Shown here piece by piece: positions 8,818 through 17,761 of a DNA stretch of 64,000 nucleotides. The stretch's first letter is position 1. Every line of letters begins with the position of its first letter. A program made the translations under genes and the position numbers. Under the pieces are notes generated by a model. It had not been told where the DNA came from, did not search any database, and worked only from the letters and a program-made list of their open reading frames with translations. Source of the DNA: Tamaricihabitans halophyticus (GTDB taxonomy: Bacteria; Actinomycetota; Actinomycetes; Mycobacteriales; Pseudonocardiaceae); contig NZ_SLXQ01000002.1 of the NCBI RefSeq assembly GCF_004340875.1, positions 434,001 through 498,000 on the forward strand, given 5' to 3'.

Positions 8818-9297
8818 ATGTCCACAGTTGAAGTTCTGCTGACCCGGATCGACCCGGAAGTGCCGGTACCCACCTACGCGCGTCCCGCGGACGCCGGTGC
8901 GGACCTGACCGCCACCTCGGATGTGGTGCTGGCGCCCGGTGAGCGCGCCGTGGTTGGTACCGGGATCGCGATTGCCCTGCCGGAGGGCTTCGCGGGTTTC
9001 GTACATCCGCGCTCGGGACTCGCCGCGCGAGTGGGTCTCTCGTTGGTGAACACCCCCGGCACGATCGACGCCGGCTACCGGGGTGAGATCAAGGTATGCC
9101 TGATCAACCATGACCAGACCGAGACGATCACGCTGCGCAGGGGAGATCGGATCGCGCAGCTGATCGTGCAGCGGGTCGAACACGCGGTGTTTCGTGAGGT
9201 GCGTGAGCTGGCCGACAGCGAGCGCGGCAGCGGGGGTTATGGCTCGACCGGCGGGCATGCCACATTGGGCGCCGCGCATGGCGGTGCGGCGGGCTGA
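8818..9297 (+). CDS. dut: Deoxyuridine 5'-triphosphate nucleotidohydrolase
   Basis: This is trimeric dUTPase, cleaving dUTP to dUMP and PPi and so limiting uracil in DNA. All five family motifs are present: ADAGADL, HPRSGLA, the [14 protein letters not shown] stretch with the uracil-binding Tyr and catalytic Asp, [10 protein letters not shown], and the glycine-rich [12 protein letters not shown] tail that closes the active site. The length of 159 residues is normal. The ATG at 8818 fits the family N-terminus. Position matches M. tuberculosis Rv2697c. Confidence 0.96.
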   Translation: MSTVEVLLTRIDPEVPVPTYARPADAGADLTATSDVVLAPGERAVVGTGIAIALPEGFAGFVHPRSGLAARVGLSLVNTPGTIDAGYRGEIKVCLINHDQTETITLRRGDRIAQLIVQRVEHAVFREVRELADSERGSGGYGSTGGHATLGAAHGGAAG

Positions 9298-9353
9298 ACC
9301 GTGGTTCGGGTCGGCCCGCCCGGTGATGTGGCAAGTAACGAGACGGAGGAACT

Positions 9354-10025
9354 GTGGGGATATTCCGGCGACGTGGCCGAAAGGACGAACAGTCCGCACG
9401 GGATGAACGCCCCGCCGAGAATGAGGACGAGGCGCCCGACGCGGATGCTGACCCTGACGAGGAGATCGCGGCCGCGGGGGAGGACGGGCCGTTCGATCTC
9501 GAGGACGCCCCGGACGACCAGGTGCCGAGGTTGGATCTCGGATCCGTTCGGGTGCCCGTCCCGGACGGCGCGCAGCTACAGGTCGAGATGGATCCGTCCG
9601 GTCCGGTACGCGCCGTACACGTGGTGACGCCGGTTGGTCAGATCACCATCAGCGCTTATGCCGCGCCGCGTACCGGCGGGTTGTGGTACGAGGTGCGCAG
9701 TGAACTCGCCGAACAGCTCAACGGGGACGGCGCGCAGGTGGAAAGTCGGCGCGGCGAATGGGGTGCCGAGCTCGCAGCTGCCCTCGGCAAGGTGTCCCTG
9801 CGATTCGTCGGAGTGGACGGCCCACGGTGGATGCTGCGTGGGGTGATCGCTGGTCCACCGGAACAGGCCGAGGAGGCCGTCGGGCTGCTGCGTACCGTCG
9901 TGCGCGGCACGGTCGTGGTGCGCGGGCCGGATCCGATGCCGGTGCGCACTCCGCTTTCCATCAAGCTGCCCGAGGCGATCGCCGAGCATGTCCAGCAGGC
10001 CCAAGGTAATCAGAGCGGCGGCTAG
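9354..10025 (+). CDS. DUF3710 family protein
   Basis: This 223-residue protein is conserved in actinobacteria next to dut (compare M. tuberculosis Rv2696c). The N-terminus (MGIFRRRGRK) is basic, then about 45 residues are very acidic, then follows a beta-rich globular domain with VRAVHVVTPVGQITISAYAA and GPRWMLRGVIAGPP. No transmembrane segment is seen. The GTG start is preceded by GGAGG at the right distance. It overlaps the convergent hydrolase gene by four bases at the 3' ends. Function is unknown. Confidence 0.85.
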   Translation: MGIFRRRGRKDEQSARDERPAENEDEAPDADADPDEEIAAAGEDGPFDLEDAPDDQVPRLDLGSVRVPVPDGAQLQVEMDPSGPVRAVHVVTPVGQITISAYAAPRTGGLWYEVRSELAEQLNGDGAQVESRRGEWGAELAAALGKVSLRFVGVDGPRWMLRGVIAGPPEQAEEAVGLLRTVVRGTVVVRGPDPMPVRTPLSIKLPEAIAEHVQQAQGNQSGG

Positions 10026-10744
10026 TCCGTTGGCTTGCCGCCGAGCGCACTGAGCCAGGCGAGCACGGTGGCCCTGCCCAGCGCGGCGCGGTCGGTGGCC
10101 ATCGCTTGGATACTCGTGCCGCGTAGTGTCGCCGCCGGCAGCCGGGTGGCCCAGCTTTCCGCCATGGCGATCGGATGGACCGGATCATCGCGGAACCCGC
10201 CAAGGCCGGTCGGTATCGCGAGAGTTTCCAGCGCTTCGGCCGCCGGCGCTGCCCTGCGCGCGGCGACGCGTAGCGATGTCGCCAGCTCGGCGCCGTAGCT
10301 GGGCCAGGATCGGCGCAGTTCGGCCGCTAACCAGTCCGGGATGCCCTCGGTGGCCGCGCGGAGCGCGGCGGGGACGCCGAGGGCGGCGACCGCGTCGGCC
10401 GAAGCATGCGCGGCCAACGCGGCGGGGGCTTCGTCGGGCGCGCCGTGCCAGGCCGGCAGCGCGAGCAACAGCCCGGCACAGCGGTCCGGGTTGGCCAGTG
10501 CCCATTCCGCGGCGAGATGCGCGCCGAACGACAACCCGCCGGCAAGGATCGGCCCTTCGCCGGCGTGCCTGGTCAGCTCGTCGAGGTAATGCTCGGCCAG
10601 GCGGGCTCCCGGCCGGGGCGCGGGCGTATGCAGGTGAATTCCGACGGCACGTAGCGGTTCGAGGAACACCGCTCGGACGAACTCGTCGTCCGAGCCCGTG
10701 CCGGGTAGCAGTACCGCCCTGGTGGTTCCCGCGGAAAGCGTCAC
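10022..10744 (-). CDS. Alpha/beta-hydrolase fold protein
   Basis: This 240-residue protein has an alpha/beta-hydrolase layout: an early LLPGTGSDDE oxyanion-type loop, the nucleophile elbow GLSFGA (about residues 68-73) in the expected beta-turn-alpha setting, and an Asp/His-containing second half with DDPVHP. It is cytosolic, with no signal peptide. It sits where M. tuberculosis has Rv2695, between the DUF3710 and OB-fold genes but on the opposite strand. The substrate cannot be inferred. Confidence 0.75.
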   Translation of the reverse strand: MTLSAGTTRAVLLPGTGSDDEFVRAVFLEPLRAVGIHLHTPAPRPGARLAEHYLDELTRHAGEGPILAGGLSFGAHLAAEWALANPDRCAGLLLALPAWHGAPDEAPAALAAHASADAVAALGVPAALRAATEGIPDWLAAELRRSWPSYGAELATSLRVAARRAAPAAEALETLAIPTGLGGFRDDPVHPIAMAESWATRLPAATLRGTSIQAMATDRAALGRATVLAWLSALGGKPTD

Positions 10745-10830
10745 GTACCGATCCTCGCCTATCGGCCGCGCGCACCAGCCGCCCGGCTACGCTGGCGACC
10801 GAGACATACCTGGCCAGCGGGAGACCACGG

Positions 10831-11187
10831 ATGACAAGCTCGATACGCGCTCGGCTTGGCCAGCTGACCGCTGGACTTGCCGCTCGGTTGGCGGAGGTTC
10901 GCCCCGCTCGCTCGGCAGCGAACACCGGGCAGGTCGAGACGGTGGGGCGGGAGCCGGTGACGCGGCTCGGTCGGCTTCGGGACGTGCGGATACGCGACCG
11001 TGGCGCGGGCTACACGCTGGAAGCCGAGCTGTTCGACGGCCTCGACGCGATAACGCTAGTCTGGTTCGGCCGCAGGCGTATCGTCGGTATCGAGGTGGAC
11101 CGGGTGGTCCGGGTTCGTGGCCGGATCGCCGAACGCGACGGCACCCAGGTGTTGTACAACCCCTACTACGAGTTACAGCGGACTTGA
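10831..11187 (+). CDS. OB-fold nucleic-acid-binding domain protein
   Basis: This 118-residue protein carries a short OB-fold (about residues 38-115): VETVGREPVTRLGRL, ITLVWFGRRRIVGIEVDRVVRVRGRI and VLYNPYYEL are its typical strands. It corresponds in position to M. tuberculosis Rv2694c. The ATG at 10831 was chosen over upstream frame extension, which overlaps an unrelated region. The stop codon overlaps the next start in a TGATG arrangement, implying translational coupling with the DUF3159 gene. Confidence 0.85.
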   Translation: MTSSIRARLGQLTAGLAARLAEVRPARSAANTGQVETVGREPVTRLGRLRDVRIRDRGAGYTLEAELFDGLDAITLVWFGRRRIVGIEVDRVVRVRGRIAERDGTQVLYNPYYELQRT

Positions 11188-12014
11188 TGAGCGAAACCCG
11201 GCCCGATTCCGAACAGCCAACGACTGGCTCCGCCGATCCGACTCCGGCACCCGAAGAACCCCCAACCGGCAACGAAACGGCAGCTGGCGACGAAGCCACG
11301 GCCGGTGGCGAAACCACGACGGCGGAGAAGCCGGAACCGACCCTGCTCGAGCAGATGGGCGGGTTGAGCGGGCTGGTGTACTCGGCCGTACCGGTGGCCT
11401 CCTTCGTGCTGGTCAATTCCTTCGCCGGGCTGGCACCGGCGATCTGGGCCGCGCTTGGTGTGGCCGTGCTGATCACCGTTATCCGGGTGGTGCGCAAGGA
11501 GCCGATCCAGCCGGCGGTATCCGGTTTCTTCGGAGTGGCGATCGCGGCGTTCATCGCCTACCGCACCGGTGACGCGCGCGGGTTCTTCCTTTTCGGTATC
11601 TGGGCGAGTCTGCTCTATGGCGGGGCCTTCCTGCTTTCGGTGCTGGCTCGCTGGCCGTTGGCCGGAGTGATCTGGTCGTATCTGAACGGCACCGGAATGT
11701 CCTGGCGTAAGGACAAGCGCTCGCGGCGCGCCTACGACGTCGCGACATTGGTCTGGGTCGTCGTCTTCGGTGCCCGGTTCGTGGTGCAGCGCTGGCTCTA
11801 CGAGGAGAATCTCACAGGCTGGCTGGGCTTCGCCAAGATCGCGATGGGCTACCCGCTGTTCGGACTGGCACTGCTCGTCACGATCTGGGCGGTGCGCAAC
11901 GCCGAGCGGCGCCGCAAGGAACTGGACGCCGTGGCGGCCGAGACCACGGTGAGCGACGACGAGATCGAACGCCGGCTGCGCCAGAAGTACGCCAACCCGG
12001 TAGAAGGTGGCTGA
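11187..12014 (+). CDS. DUF3159 family membrane protein
   Basis: This 275-residue protein begins with an acidic, low-complexity N-terminal 45 residues, then five to six transmembrane helices (SAVPVASFVLVNSFAG, ALGVAVLITVIRVV, FFGVAIAAFIAY, FFLFGIWASLLYGGAF, later YPLFGLALLVTIWAV) and ends in a charged coil. It is the actinobacterial DUF3159 family (M. tuberculosis Rv2693c position). It is translationally coupled to the OB-fold gene by a one-base overlap. Function is unknown; linkage to the TrkA pair suggests an envelope or ion-related role, which is inference only. Confidence 0.82.
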   Translation: MSETRPDSEQPTTGSADPTPAPEEPPTGNETAAGDEATAGGETTTAEKPEPTLLEQMGGLSGLVYSAVPVASFVLVNSFAGLAPAIWAALGVAVLITVIRVVRKEPIQPAVSGFFGVAIAAFIAYRTGDARGFFLFGIWASLLYGGAFLLSVLARWPLAGVIWSYLNGTGMSWRKDKRSRRAYDVATLVWVVVFGARFVVQRWLYEENLTGWLGFAKIAMGYPLFGLALLVTIWAVRNAERRRKELDAVAAETTVSDDEIERRLRQKYANPVEGG

Positions 12015-12028
12015 CCGAGCGCGATCGG

Positions 12029-12712
12029 TTATTCGGTTGCTGGCAATACGGTTTCCGGTAGCCGCAGTGCCGAGCGGATCCGCGGTTGCATCCCTGCCGA
12101 GGTGACGAACAGCAGTTCATCGCCCGGTCGCAGGGTGTCGTCCGGGCCCGGCACGAGCACCCGGTTCGCGCGAAGCACGGTGACCAGGGCAACCTCCGGT
12201 GGCAAGGCGAGTTCGCGGATCGGGCGTCCGGCGAGCGGCGTATCCGGGGCCAGGGTCGTTTCCACGAGTTCCGCCTGCCCGCCGCGCAGGGTCATCAGCT
12301 GGACAAGCTCGCCGACGCTGACCGCTTCCTCGACCATCGCGGCGAGGATGCGCGGGGTGGAGACCGCGACGTCCACACCCCAGTTCTCGGTGAACAGCCA
12401 CTCGTTGGCCGGATCGTTCACCCGTGCGACGACCCGGCGTACCGCGAACTCGGTTTTGGCGAGCAGGGACACCACGAGGTTCACCTTGTCGTCTCCGGTA
12501 GCGGCCACCACCACATCGCACAGCTGCATCCCCGCTTCTTCCAGCGAGGAAAGCTCACAGGCGTCCGCGAGTACCCACTCCGCGGCCTCCACCGACGCCG
12601 GTTCGTAGGCGGCGATATCGCGTTCGATCAGCATCACCCGATGGCCGTTGGTGATCAGCTCGCCGGCGATGGACCGGCCAACGGCGCCGGCACCCGCGAT
12701 GGTGACCCGCAT
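12029..12712 (-). CDS. ceoC: TrkA-type potassium-uptake regulatory protein (CeoC-like)
   Basis: This 227-residue cytosolic regulatory subunit has an N-terminal RCK/TrkA-N Rossmann domain (VTIAGAGAVGRSIAGELI, NAD-binding GxGxxG; VVVAATGDDKVNLVV) and a TrkA-C domain after residue about 140. Such proteins gate Trk/Ktr potassium channels in response to nucleotides. Its ATG overlaps the upstream trkA stop codon by one base (TGATG), so the two subunits are translationally coupled, as in M. tuberculosis ceoB-ceoC. No membrane channel subunit lies in the window. Confidence 0.9.
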   Translation of the reverse strand: MRVTIAGAGAVGRSIAGELITNGHRVMLIERDIAAYEPASVEAAEWVLADACELSSLEEAGMQLCDVVVAATGDDKVNLVVSLLAKTEFAVRRVVARVNDPANEWLFTENWGVDVAVSTPRILAAMVEEAVSVGELVQLMTLRGGQAELVETTLAPDTPLAGRPIRELALPPEVALVTVLRANRVLVPGPDDTLRPGDELLFVTSAGMQPRIRSALRLPETVLPATE

Positions 12713-13377
12713 CAGCTGGCCTCCTCTGGAGGTTGGGCGGCGATCGCGGTGACCTCGGCTACCGCCTCGGAGTGTGCCGCGACGTAAACAAGATCGTCGG
12801 CTTGGAGCACCGTTTCGCTGTTCGGGAGTAGCCCGTCGCCGAATCGGAGGAGGAACGCGACCCGGCACCCGGTGGTCAATTCCAGCCGGGTGACAGGGTG
12901 GCCGATCCAGGCCTCATGCACGGTCAGTGGGAGCACCGCCACACGCCCGGAAGGTTCCCGCCATGCGTCGGCCGCACTGTCCGGAACCAGGGCGCGCAGT
13001 AGTCGTTCGGTGGTCCACGGGACGGTGGCGACGGTGGGAATCCCCAGGCGCTGGTACACCACGGCGCGTTTGTGGTCGTAGATCCGCGCGACCACCCGAG
13101 ACACCTCGAACGACTCCCTGGCCACGCGCGCGGAAATGATATTGGAGTTGTCGCCGCTCGAGACGGCGGCGAAGGCATCCGCGTGCTCGATTCCGGCCTC
13201 GATCAGTACGTCCCTGTCGAAGCCGGTTCCGACGACTTGCTCGCCGCGAAAGTCCGCGCCGAGCCGGCGAAACGCCTGCCGCTCCTTGTCGATAACCGCG
13301 ACTTCGTGGCCAAGCCCTTCCACCGCGCCAGCCAGCGCGGCGCCGACCCGGCCACAGCCCATGATCACAACGCGCAC
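12712..13377 (-). CDS. ceoB: TrkA-type potassium-uptake regulatory protein (CeoB-like)
   Basis: This 221-residue partner of the preceding protein has the same architecture: VVIMGCGRVGAALAGAVEG (NAD-binding glycine motif), the acidic strand-end VAVIDKE, AAVSSGDNSNIISARVAR, and a TrkA-C domain from about residue 135. It is transcribed first in the two-gene operon. It is divergent from the TrmA-like methyltransferase, leaving an 80-base promoter region. M. tuberculosis has the same divergent grouping, but its amino-acid permease gene Rv2690c is absent here. Confidence 0.9.
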   Translation of the reverse strand: MRVVIMGCGRVGAALAGAVEGLGHEVAVIDKERQAFRRLGADFRGEQVVGTGFDRDVLIEAGIEHADAFAAVSSGDNSNIISARVARESFEVSRVVARIYDHKRAVVYQRLGIPTVATVPWTTERLLRALVPDSAADAWREPSGRVAVLPLTVHEAWIGHPVTRLELTTGCRVAFLLRFGDGLLPNSETVLQADDLVYVAAHSEAVAEVTAIAAQPPEEAS

Positions 13378-13456
13378 CCCGATGCCTCCTCGCCGTCGGT
13401 GCCGGCGTTCGACGGGTATCGGTCTTCCCTCGCCGCGGTCAGCCTACGCTGGTCGG

Positions 13457-14698
13457 GTGGCTGATACCGGGCAAACCGCCGGCCGGTCCACTGTGGAGTG
13501 GACGGGCGAGGTTCTGGAACTCGACGTGGATACCGTGGCGCACGGCGGGCACTGCGTGGCGCGGCATACCGGCAGGGTGGTGTTCGTCCGGCATGCCCTG
13601 CCGGGGGAGCGGGTCCGCGCCAGGGTGACCGAGGACCGGGGTGGCTCGTTCTGCCGGGCCGATGCGGTCGAGGTACTTCGCGCGGCGCCGGGCAGGGTCA
13701 GCCCAGCCTGTCCACTGTCCGGTCCGGACGGCTGTGGTGGCTGCGACTGGCAACACGCCTCGGCCGGGACCCAGCGCGAACTCAAGGCCCAGGTGGTCGC
13801 TGAGCAGTTGCGGCGGCTTGCCGGGTTGGACTGGCAGGTCCGGGTGGAGCCACTTCCCCTGGATGGGCCGGATGAGCTGCTTGGTTGGCGAAGCAGGGTT
13901 CGGCTCGGGGTGGACGAGCGCGGACGGGTCGGGCTACGGAAAAGCCGCGGGCATGAGCTGATCCCGATCACGGACTGTCCGATCAGCAGCCCGGGAATGC
14001 TCGCTGAGGTAGTCGACCGGCAGTGGACGCCCGGCGCGGAGGTCGTCGTGACCAAGGACGGCGCGGGCGAGGTGCACGCAGCCGAGGTGTGCGGGGACAA
14101 CCGAGGCAGAACCCGTCAGCGGGAGGTACTGGGGGACCCGGTCGCGGTCGAGCACGTCGCCGGTCGCCGGTGGTCGGTGCGGGCACACGGGTTCTGGCAG
14201 GTACACCCTTCGGCCGCGGCAAGGCTCGCCGAGGTGGTCGCGGACTGGGCCAACGCCCGTACCGGCGGGCGGGTATGGGATCTCTACGCGGGTGCCGGGC
14301 TGTTCACCGCGGTGCTCGCCGACCAGGTGGGGCCGGGCGGTTCGGTGCTCGCCGTGGAGTCCGCGCCCTCAGCTGCGGCGGATTGCCGGCACAACCTCGC
14401 CGAGCTACCCCAGGTGCGGGTGCGGACCGGCAGGGTGGAACGGGTGGTGACGGGCCAGCGCGGCTCGCCCGAGGTGGTGGTTCTCGATCCACCCCGCAGC
14501 GGTGCGGGTAAGGCGGTGGTCGATGCGATCGCCAGCCGTAAACCGTCCACAGTGGTCTATGTCGCCTGTGATCCGGCCGCGCTTGCCAGGGATGTGGCGC
14601 GATTCGGCCTGCGCGGTTACCGGCTGGCCGGGTTGCGCGCCTTCGACGCGTTCCCGATGACTCACCACGTGGAATGCGTCGCGCTGCTCACCCGCTGA
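13457..14698 (+). CDS. TrmA/RlmD-type RNA (uracil-5-)-methyltransferase
   Basis: This 413-residue SAM-dependent RNA m5U methyltransferase has an N-terminal TRAM domain (about residues 14-70), a 4Fe-4S cysteine cluster (C85, C93, C96 in CGGC and a later Cys in TDCPIS), the SAM motif WDLYAGAGLFTAVLA, the catalytic loop VVLDPPRSGAG and the nucleophile motif VVYVACDPAALARD. The C-terminal HHVECVALL is typical. GTG at 13457 was chosen because upstream frame would run through the divergent ceoB promoter. It corresponds to M. tuberculosis Rv2689c. Whether the target is rRNA (RlmC/D-like) or tRNA cannot be told. Confidence 0.9.
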   Translation: MADTGQTAGRSTVEWTGEVLELDVDTVAHGGHCVARHTGRVVFVRHALPGERVRARVTEDRGGSFCRADAVEVLRAAPGRVSPACPLSGPDGCGGCDWQHASAGTQRELKAQVVAEQLRRLAGLDWQVRVEPLPLDGPDELLGWRSRVRLGVDERGRVGLRKSRGHELIPITDCPISSPGMLAEVVDRQWTPGAEVVVTKDGAGEVHAAEVCGDNRGRTRQREVLGDPVAVEHVAGRRWSVRAHGFWQVHPSAAARLAEVVADWANARTGGRVWDLYAGAGLFTAVLADQVGPGGSVLAVESAPSAAADCRHNLAELPQVRVRTGRVERVVTGQRGSPEVVVLDPPRSGAGKAVVDAIASRKPSTVVYVACDPAALARDVARFGLRGYRLAGLRAFDAFPMTHHVECVALLTR

Positions 14699-14755
14699 CC
14701 GGGGTGTCGCCGAACTCACAGGCGCGTGTTCGGTGGTCGGCGGACAATGCCGGTT

Positions 14756-15343
14756 ATGGGCAAGCTCTATGCGCGGATCGACGACCGGCTGCGGACCTTC
14801 ATCGAGGACCAGCCGATGTTCTTCGTGGCTTCCGCGCCGCTTTCTGGTGAGGGGCACGTCAACCTGTCGCCAAAGGGGCGAGCTGGCACGCTCGTGGTGC
14901 TCGATGAGCACACCGTCGGCTACCTCGATTTCGGCGGCAGTCACGCGGAAACGCTCGCGCATATCCGGGAGAACGGTCGAATCACCTTGATGTGGTGTGC
15001 CTTTACCGGGCCACCCAAGGTGCTGCGGATACACGGGCAGGGCGACCCGGTTTTCCGGGATGATCCGCGCTGGTCGACGCTGCTCGCACGGTTCGGTGCC
15101 GCCGATGGCGCTGGCCTGCGCGCGATCGTCGTGGTGCGGGCCGAGCGGATCAGCGATAGCTGCGGGTTCGCCGTCCCGTTGCTGGACTACCAGTCCGATC
15201 GCGACCTGCACGCCGAGCACCTCGGACGCAAGAGCGATGCGGAATTCGCCGAGTACTGCGCGAACAAGCCGTACAACGGCACCAGTATCGACGGCCTACC
15301 GGCGCTCCCGCTGCCGTTGCCGCCCCGTAACCGCGTTCCTTAG
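14756..15343 (+). CDS. Pyridoxamine 5'-phosphate oxidase-fold protein
   Basis: This 195-residue protein belongs to the flavin/F420-binding split-barrel family. Recognisable pieces are the N-terminal MFFVASAPLSGEGHVNLSPKG strand pair and DFGGSHAETLAHIRENGRITLMWCAF, which lines the FMN site in relatives, and a C-terminal DYQSDRDL region. The frame is open to 14726; the ATG at 14756 fits the family start. It is monocistronic between the methyltransferase and the ABC operon promoter. It is probably a cytosolic oxidoreductase of unknown substrate. Confidence 0.8.
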   Translation: MGKLYARIDDRLRTFIEDQPMFFVASAPLSGEGHVNLSPKGRAGTLVVLDEHTVGYLDFGGSHAETLAHIRENGRITLMWCAFTGPPKVLRIHGQGDPVFRDDPRWSTLLARFGAADGAGLRAIVVVRAERISDSCGFAVPLLDYQSDRDLHAEHLGRKSDAEFAEYCANKPYNGTSIDGLPALPLPLPPRNRVP

Positions 15344-15388
15344 GACTCCTGCGGTCGCCTGACTCCAACATCGTAGCCGGGTTCCCGG

Positions 15389-15417
15389 TTGACAGGAACG
15401 CGTCCGAAACTTATGTT
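15389..15417 (+). promoter_or_regulatory. Sigma-70-type promoter of the ABC importer operon
   Basis: TTGACA (15389-15394) and TATGTT (15412-15417) are separated by exactly 17 bases. The predicted transcript would start near 15424, about 85 bases before the lipoprotein gene. It is the best match to a housekeeping promoter noticed in the window. Confidence 0.65.
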
Positions 15418-15509
15418 TAGCTACCTTACAAAAGTTGCGGGCGCATGACATTGCCCGGTGCACAAGTTGTCGAGTTCGTCGTTGTCCGTGTTCGACCTGC
15501 GGGAGACCC

Positions 15510-16853
15510 ATGGCTGTGTCGCGCCCAGGCGCATCGCGCATTTCCCGGCGCACCGTGCTGCGCGGTATCGCCGCGAGCGCCGCTGGCGCCGGTATCGCCG
15601 CCTTCGCCAGTGGCTGCACGGGTTTCGCCACCACCGGGAATTCCGGCCTGGTGTTCCTGTCCACCCAGTTCCGCCCGGTCGAGGAGGCCGAGCGCTTCCG
15701 CGAGTTGCTCCGCACCGTCTATCCCGCCGAGGTCAGCTATGTGACCAGCGAGGAGGGCCCGTTCATCGGGCAGGTACGCACCCAGCACGATGCCAATTCG
15801 GTGCAGTTCGCGTTGCTCGGCGGGGTTCATGGGGATCTCGCGCCGCTGGTTGACGGTTACCTCGCCGAGGCCGACGGCTTGCTCGGGGAACTGGGCGATC
15901 TCGGTATTCCCCCGGAGTACCTGGATCTGGCCAAGCTGGGAACCCGGCGCAGCTGGTACGTGCCGTGGGCGCAGGCCAGTTACCTGCTGGCAGCCGACGA
16001 GGATGCGCTCGGGCAGCTACCGCCGGGCGTGCGGGAGGACGAGCTCAGCTACGACGATCTGCTTGACTGGGCGATCGCCGCGCGGCGGGCGAACGGGAAC
16101 CGGCCGCGGTTCGGGTTCCCTGCTGGGCCGGCTGGACTGCTGCACCGGTTCCTGCAGGGTTACCTGTATCCCTCGTTCACCGGCGGGCAGATCACTACCT
16201 TCCGCTCGCCCGAGGCGGTGCGCGCCTGGGAGTACCTGCGGGAACTGTGGGCGAACTGCGTGCCCTCCAGCACGACCTACGAGATGATGCAGGAAGCACT
16301 GGTCGCCGGCGAGGCGACGATCGCTTGGGACCATATGGCGCGCCTGGTCGACGCGCCGCGTACCCAACCGGGTCGATGGCGCCTGCTGCCGGCCCCGCGT
16401 GGTCCGCGCGGGCTCGGCTATATGGCGGTCGTAACGGGACTGGGACTGCCCGCGCAGAGCAACGACCGTGCCGGCGCGACGGACCTGATCAAAGCGCTCA
16501 GCACGGCGTCAGCTCAGGTGGAACTGTTGCGCGCGAACGCCTTCCTGCCCGTGGTGCGCGCCGAGTTGCCGGATGATCTCGAGCCGGCGTTGCGGATGTC
16601 CGCCGAGGCCGTAGACGCCCAGCGCGCGGCCGATGACGCGATCCTGGCGCTGCCGCCGGTAGGGCTTGCCGAACGGGAGGGCGAGGTGACCAAGGTCTTC
16701 CAGGACTGCTTCCGGTCCATAGTGCTCGGTGGCGCTAACATTCGTTCCACTTTGGATAGCCAGGCTCGCGTGCTGCAGCGGTTGCTCGACGAGTTGCGGG
16801 TACCCTGCTGGGCCCCGGATCCGGTCACTGGCGCACGATGCGAGGTGGCCTGA
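15510..16853 (+). CDS. ABC transporter substrate-binding lipoprotein (Tat-exported)
   Basis: This 447-residue extracellular solute-binding protein of family 1 (carbohydrate type) has a twin-arginine signal SRRTVLRG at residues 12-19, a hydrophobic core and a lipobox FASGC with the lipidated Cys near residue 36. It should therefore fold in the cytosol and be anchored outside. ATG 15510 follows GGGAGA. It is first in a five-gene operon with two permeases, an ATPase and a GH63-like hydrolase, which points to uptake of a small glycoside. The mature protein has little else that identifies the ligand. Confidence 0.88.
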   Translation: MAVSRPGASRISRRTVLRGIAASAAGAGIAAFASGCTGFATTGNSGLVFLSTQFRPVEEAERFRELLRTVYPAEVSYVTSEEGPFIGQVRTQHDANSVQFALLGGVHGDLAPLVDGYLAEADGLLGELGDLGIPPEYLDLAKLGTRRSWYVPWAQASYLLAADEDALGQLPPGVREDELSYDDLLDWAIAARRANGNRPRFGFPAGPAGLLHRFLQGYLYPSFTGGQITTFRSPEAVRAWEYLRELWANCVPSSTTYEMMQEALVAGEATIAWDHMARLVDAPRTQPGRWRLLPAPRGPRGLGYMAVVTGLGLPAQSNDRAGATDLIKALSTASAQVELLRANAFLPVVRAELPDDLEPALRMSAEAVDAQRAADDAILALPPVGLAEREGEVTKVFQDCFRSIVLGGANIRSTLDSQARVLQRLLDELRVPCWAPDPVTGARCEVA

Positions 16854-16855
16854 CA

Positions 16856-17740
16856 ATGGCGGAGCAAACCGCGACCCGGGTATCCCGTCAAAGCAGGCGG
16901 CGGATTACCAGTTCCCCGTGGCTGCTGCTGGCACCGTCGATCGTGCTGCTGGCGCTGTTGTTCGGCTGGCCACTGGTGCAAGGTGTGCTCAGCGCCTTCA
17001 GCGGTGACTCCGGGCTCACACTCGGGCACTGGCAACGGTTGTTCGCCGATCCGTACTTCCTGCAGGCCTTGCGTAATACGCTGTTGCTGATCGTCGTCGT
17101 GGTGCCGATCCAGCTGGTGCTCGCGCTCGTGATGGCATTGCTGATGCAGGCGCGGCCACGGTTTTCCGGCACGCACTTCTATCTGTGGACGATCCCGCTC
17201 GCGGTCTCCGAACTCGCCGCCGGCCTCGTGTGGCTGTCCGTATTCGCCGATCGGGGCTACCTCAACTCGTTCCTGGTGAACCTGGGCCTCAGTGAGTCGG
17301 GCGTGCAGTGGTTGAACTACGACAACACGCTCACCATGTTCATCACCGTGGTGGTGGCCGAGCTGTGGCGGGCCACCTCATTGGTGTTCGTGATCGTGGT
17401 CGCCGGGGTGCAGATGATCCCGAAGGACTACGACGAGGCGGCTCAGGTTTTCGGCGCCAGCATGTGGCAGCGGCTGTGGCATGTCACCTTGCCGCTGCTG
17501 CGGCCAAGCCTGCAGGTGGCGTTGATCTTACGGACGATTCTGGCGCTTCAGGCTTTCGCGGTCGCCCAGGCGCTCACCGGGCGCAACTTCCCGTTGCTCG
17601 TGGGGGAGACCTATGAGTGGTACGTCAACCTGCAGAACCCCGCGGTGGCCAGTGCGGCGGCACTCGTGGTGCTCGCGCTCTCGCTCGGCACCTCGCTGGC
17701 CTACTTGCGGGCGATGCGGCAGCCGGATGCCACGGGGTGA
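16856..17740 (+). CDS. ABC transporter permease, MalF/UgpA type
   Basis: This 294-residue inner-membrane permease has six predicted transmembrane segments, the first LLLAPSIVLLALLFGWPLV. The EAA loop that contacts the ATPase is YDEAAQVFGASMWQRLWHV followed by TLPLLRP. It starts two bases after the lipoprotein stop codon (the frame also allows an upstream ATG at 16838), implying tight coupling. It forms the channel with the next permease. Confidence 0.9.
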   Translation: MAEQTATRVSRQSRRRITSSPWLLLAPSIVLLALLFGWPLVQGVLSAFSGDSGLTLGHWQRLFADPYFLQALRNTLLLIVVVVPIQLVLALVMALLMQARPRFSGTHFYLWTIPLAVSELAAGLVWLSVFADRGYLNSFLVNLGLSESGVQWLNYDNTLTMFITVVVAELWRATSLVFVIVVAGVQMIPKDYDEAAQVFGASMWQRLWHVTLPLLRPSLQVALILRTILALQAFAVAQALTGRNFPLLVGETYEWYVNLQNPAVASAAALVVLALSLGTSLAYLRAMRQPDATG

Positions 17741-17761
17741 GGCAATGAGTGAGGACATCCG

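Noticed and set aside
8554-9399. 281-codon reverse frame across dut
   Set aside because: Shadow of dut and the DUF3093 gene; the dUTPase motifs are clearly on the forward strand.
15409-15428. Possible iron box (DtxR/IdeR) before the ABC lipoprotein
   Set aside because: Only a half-site (TAAGGTAGC on the minus strand) resembles the consensus, the other half does not match, and the operon looks like a sugar importer.
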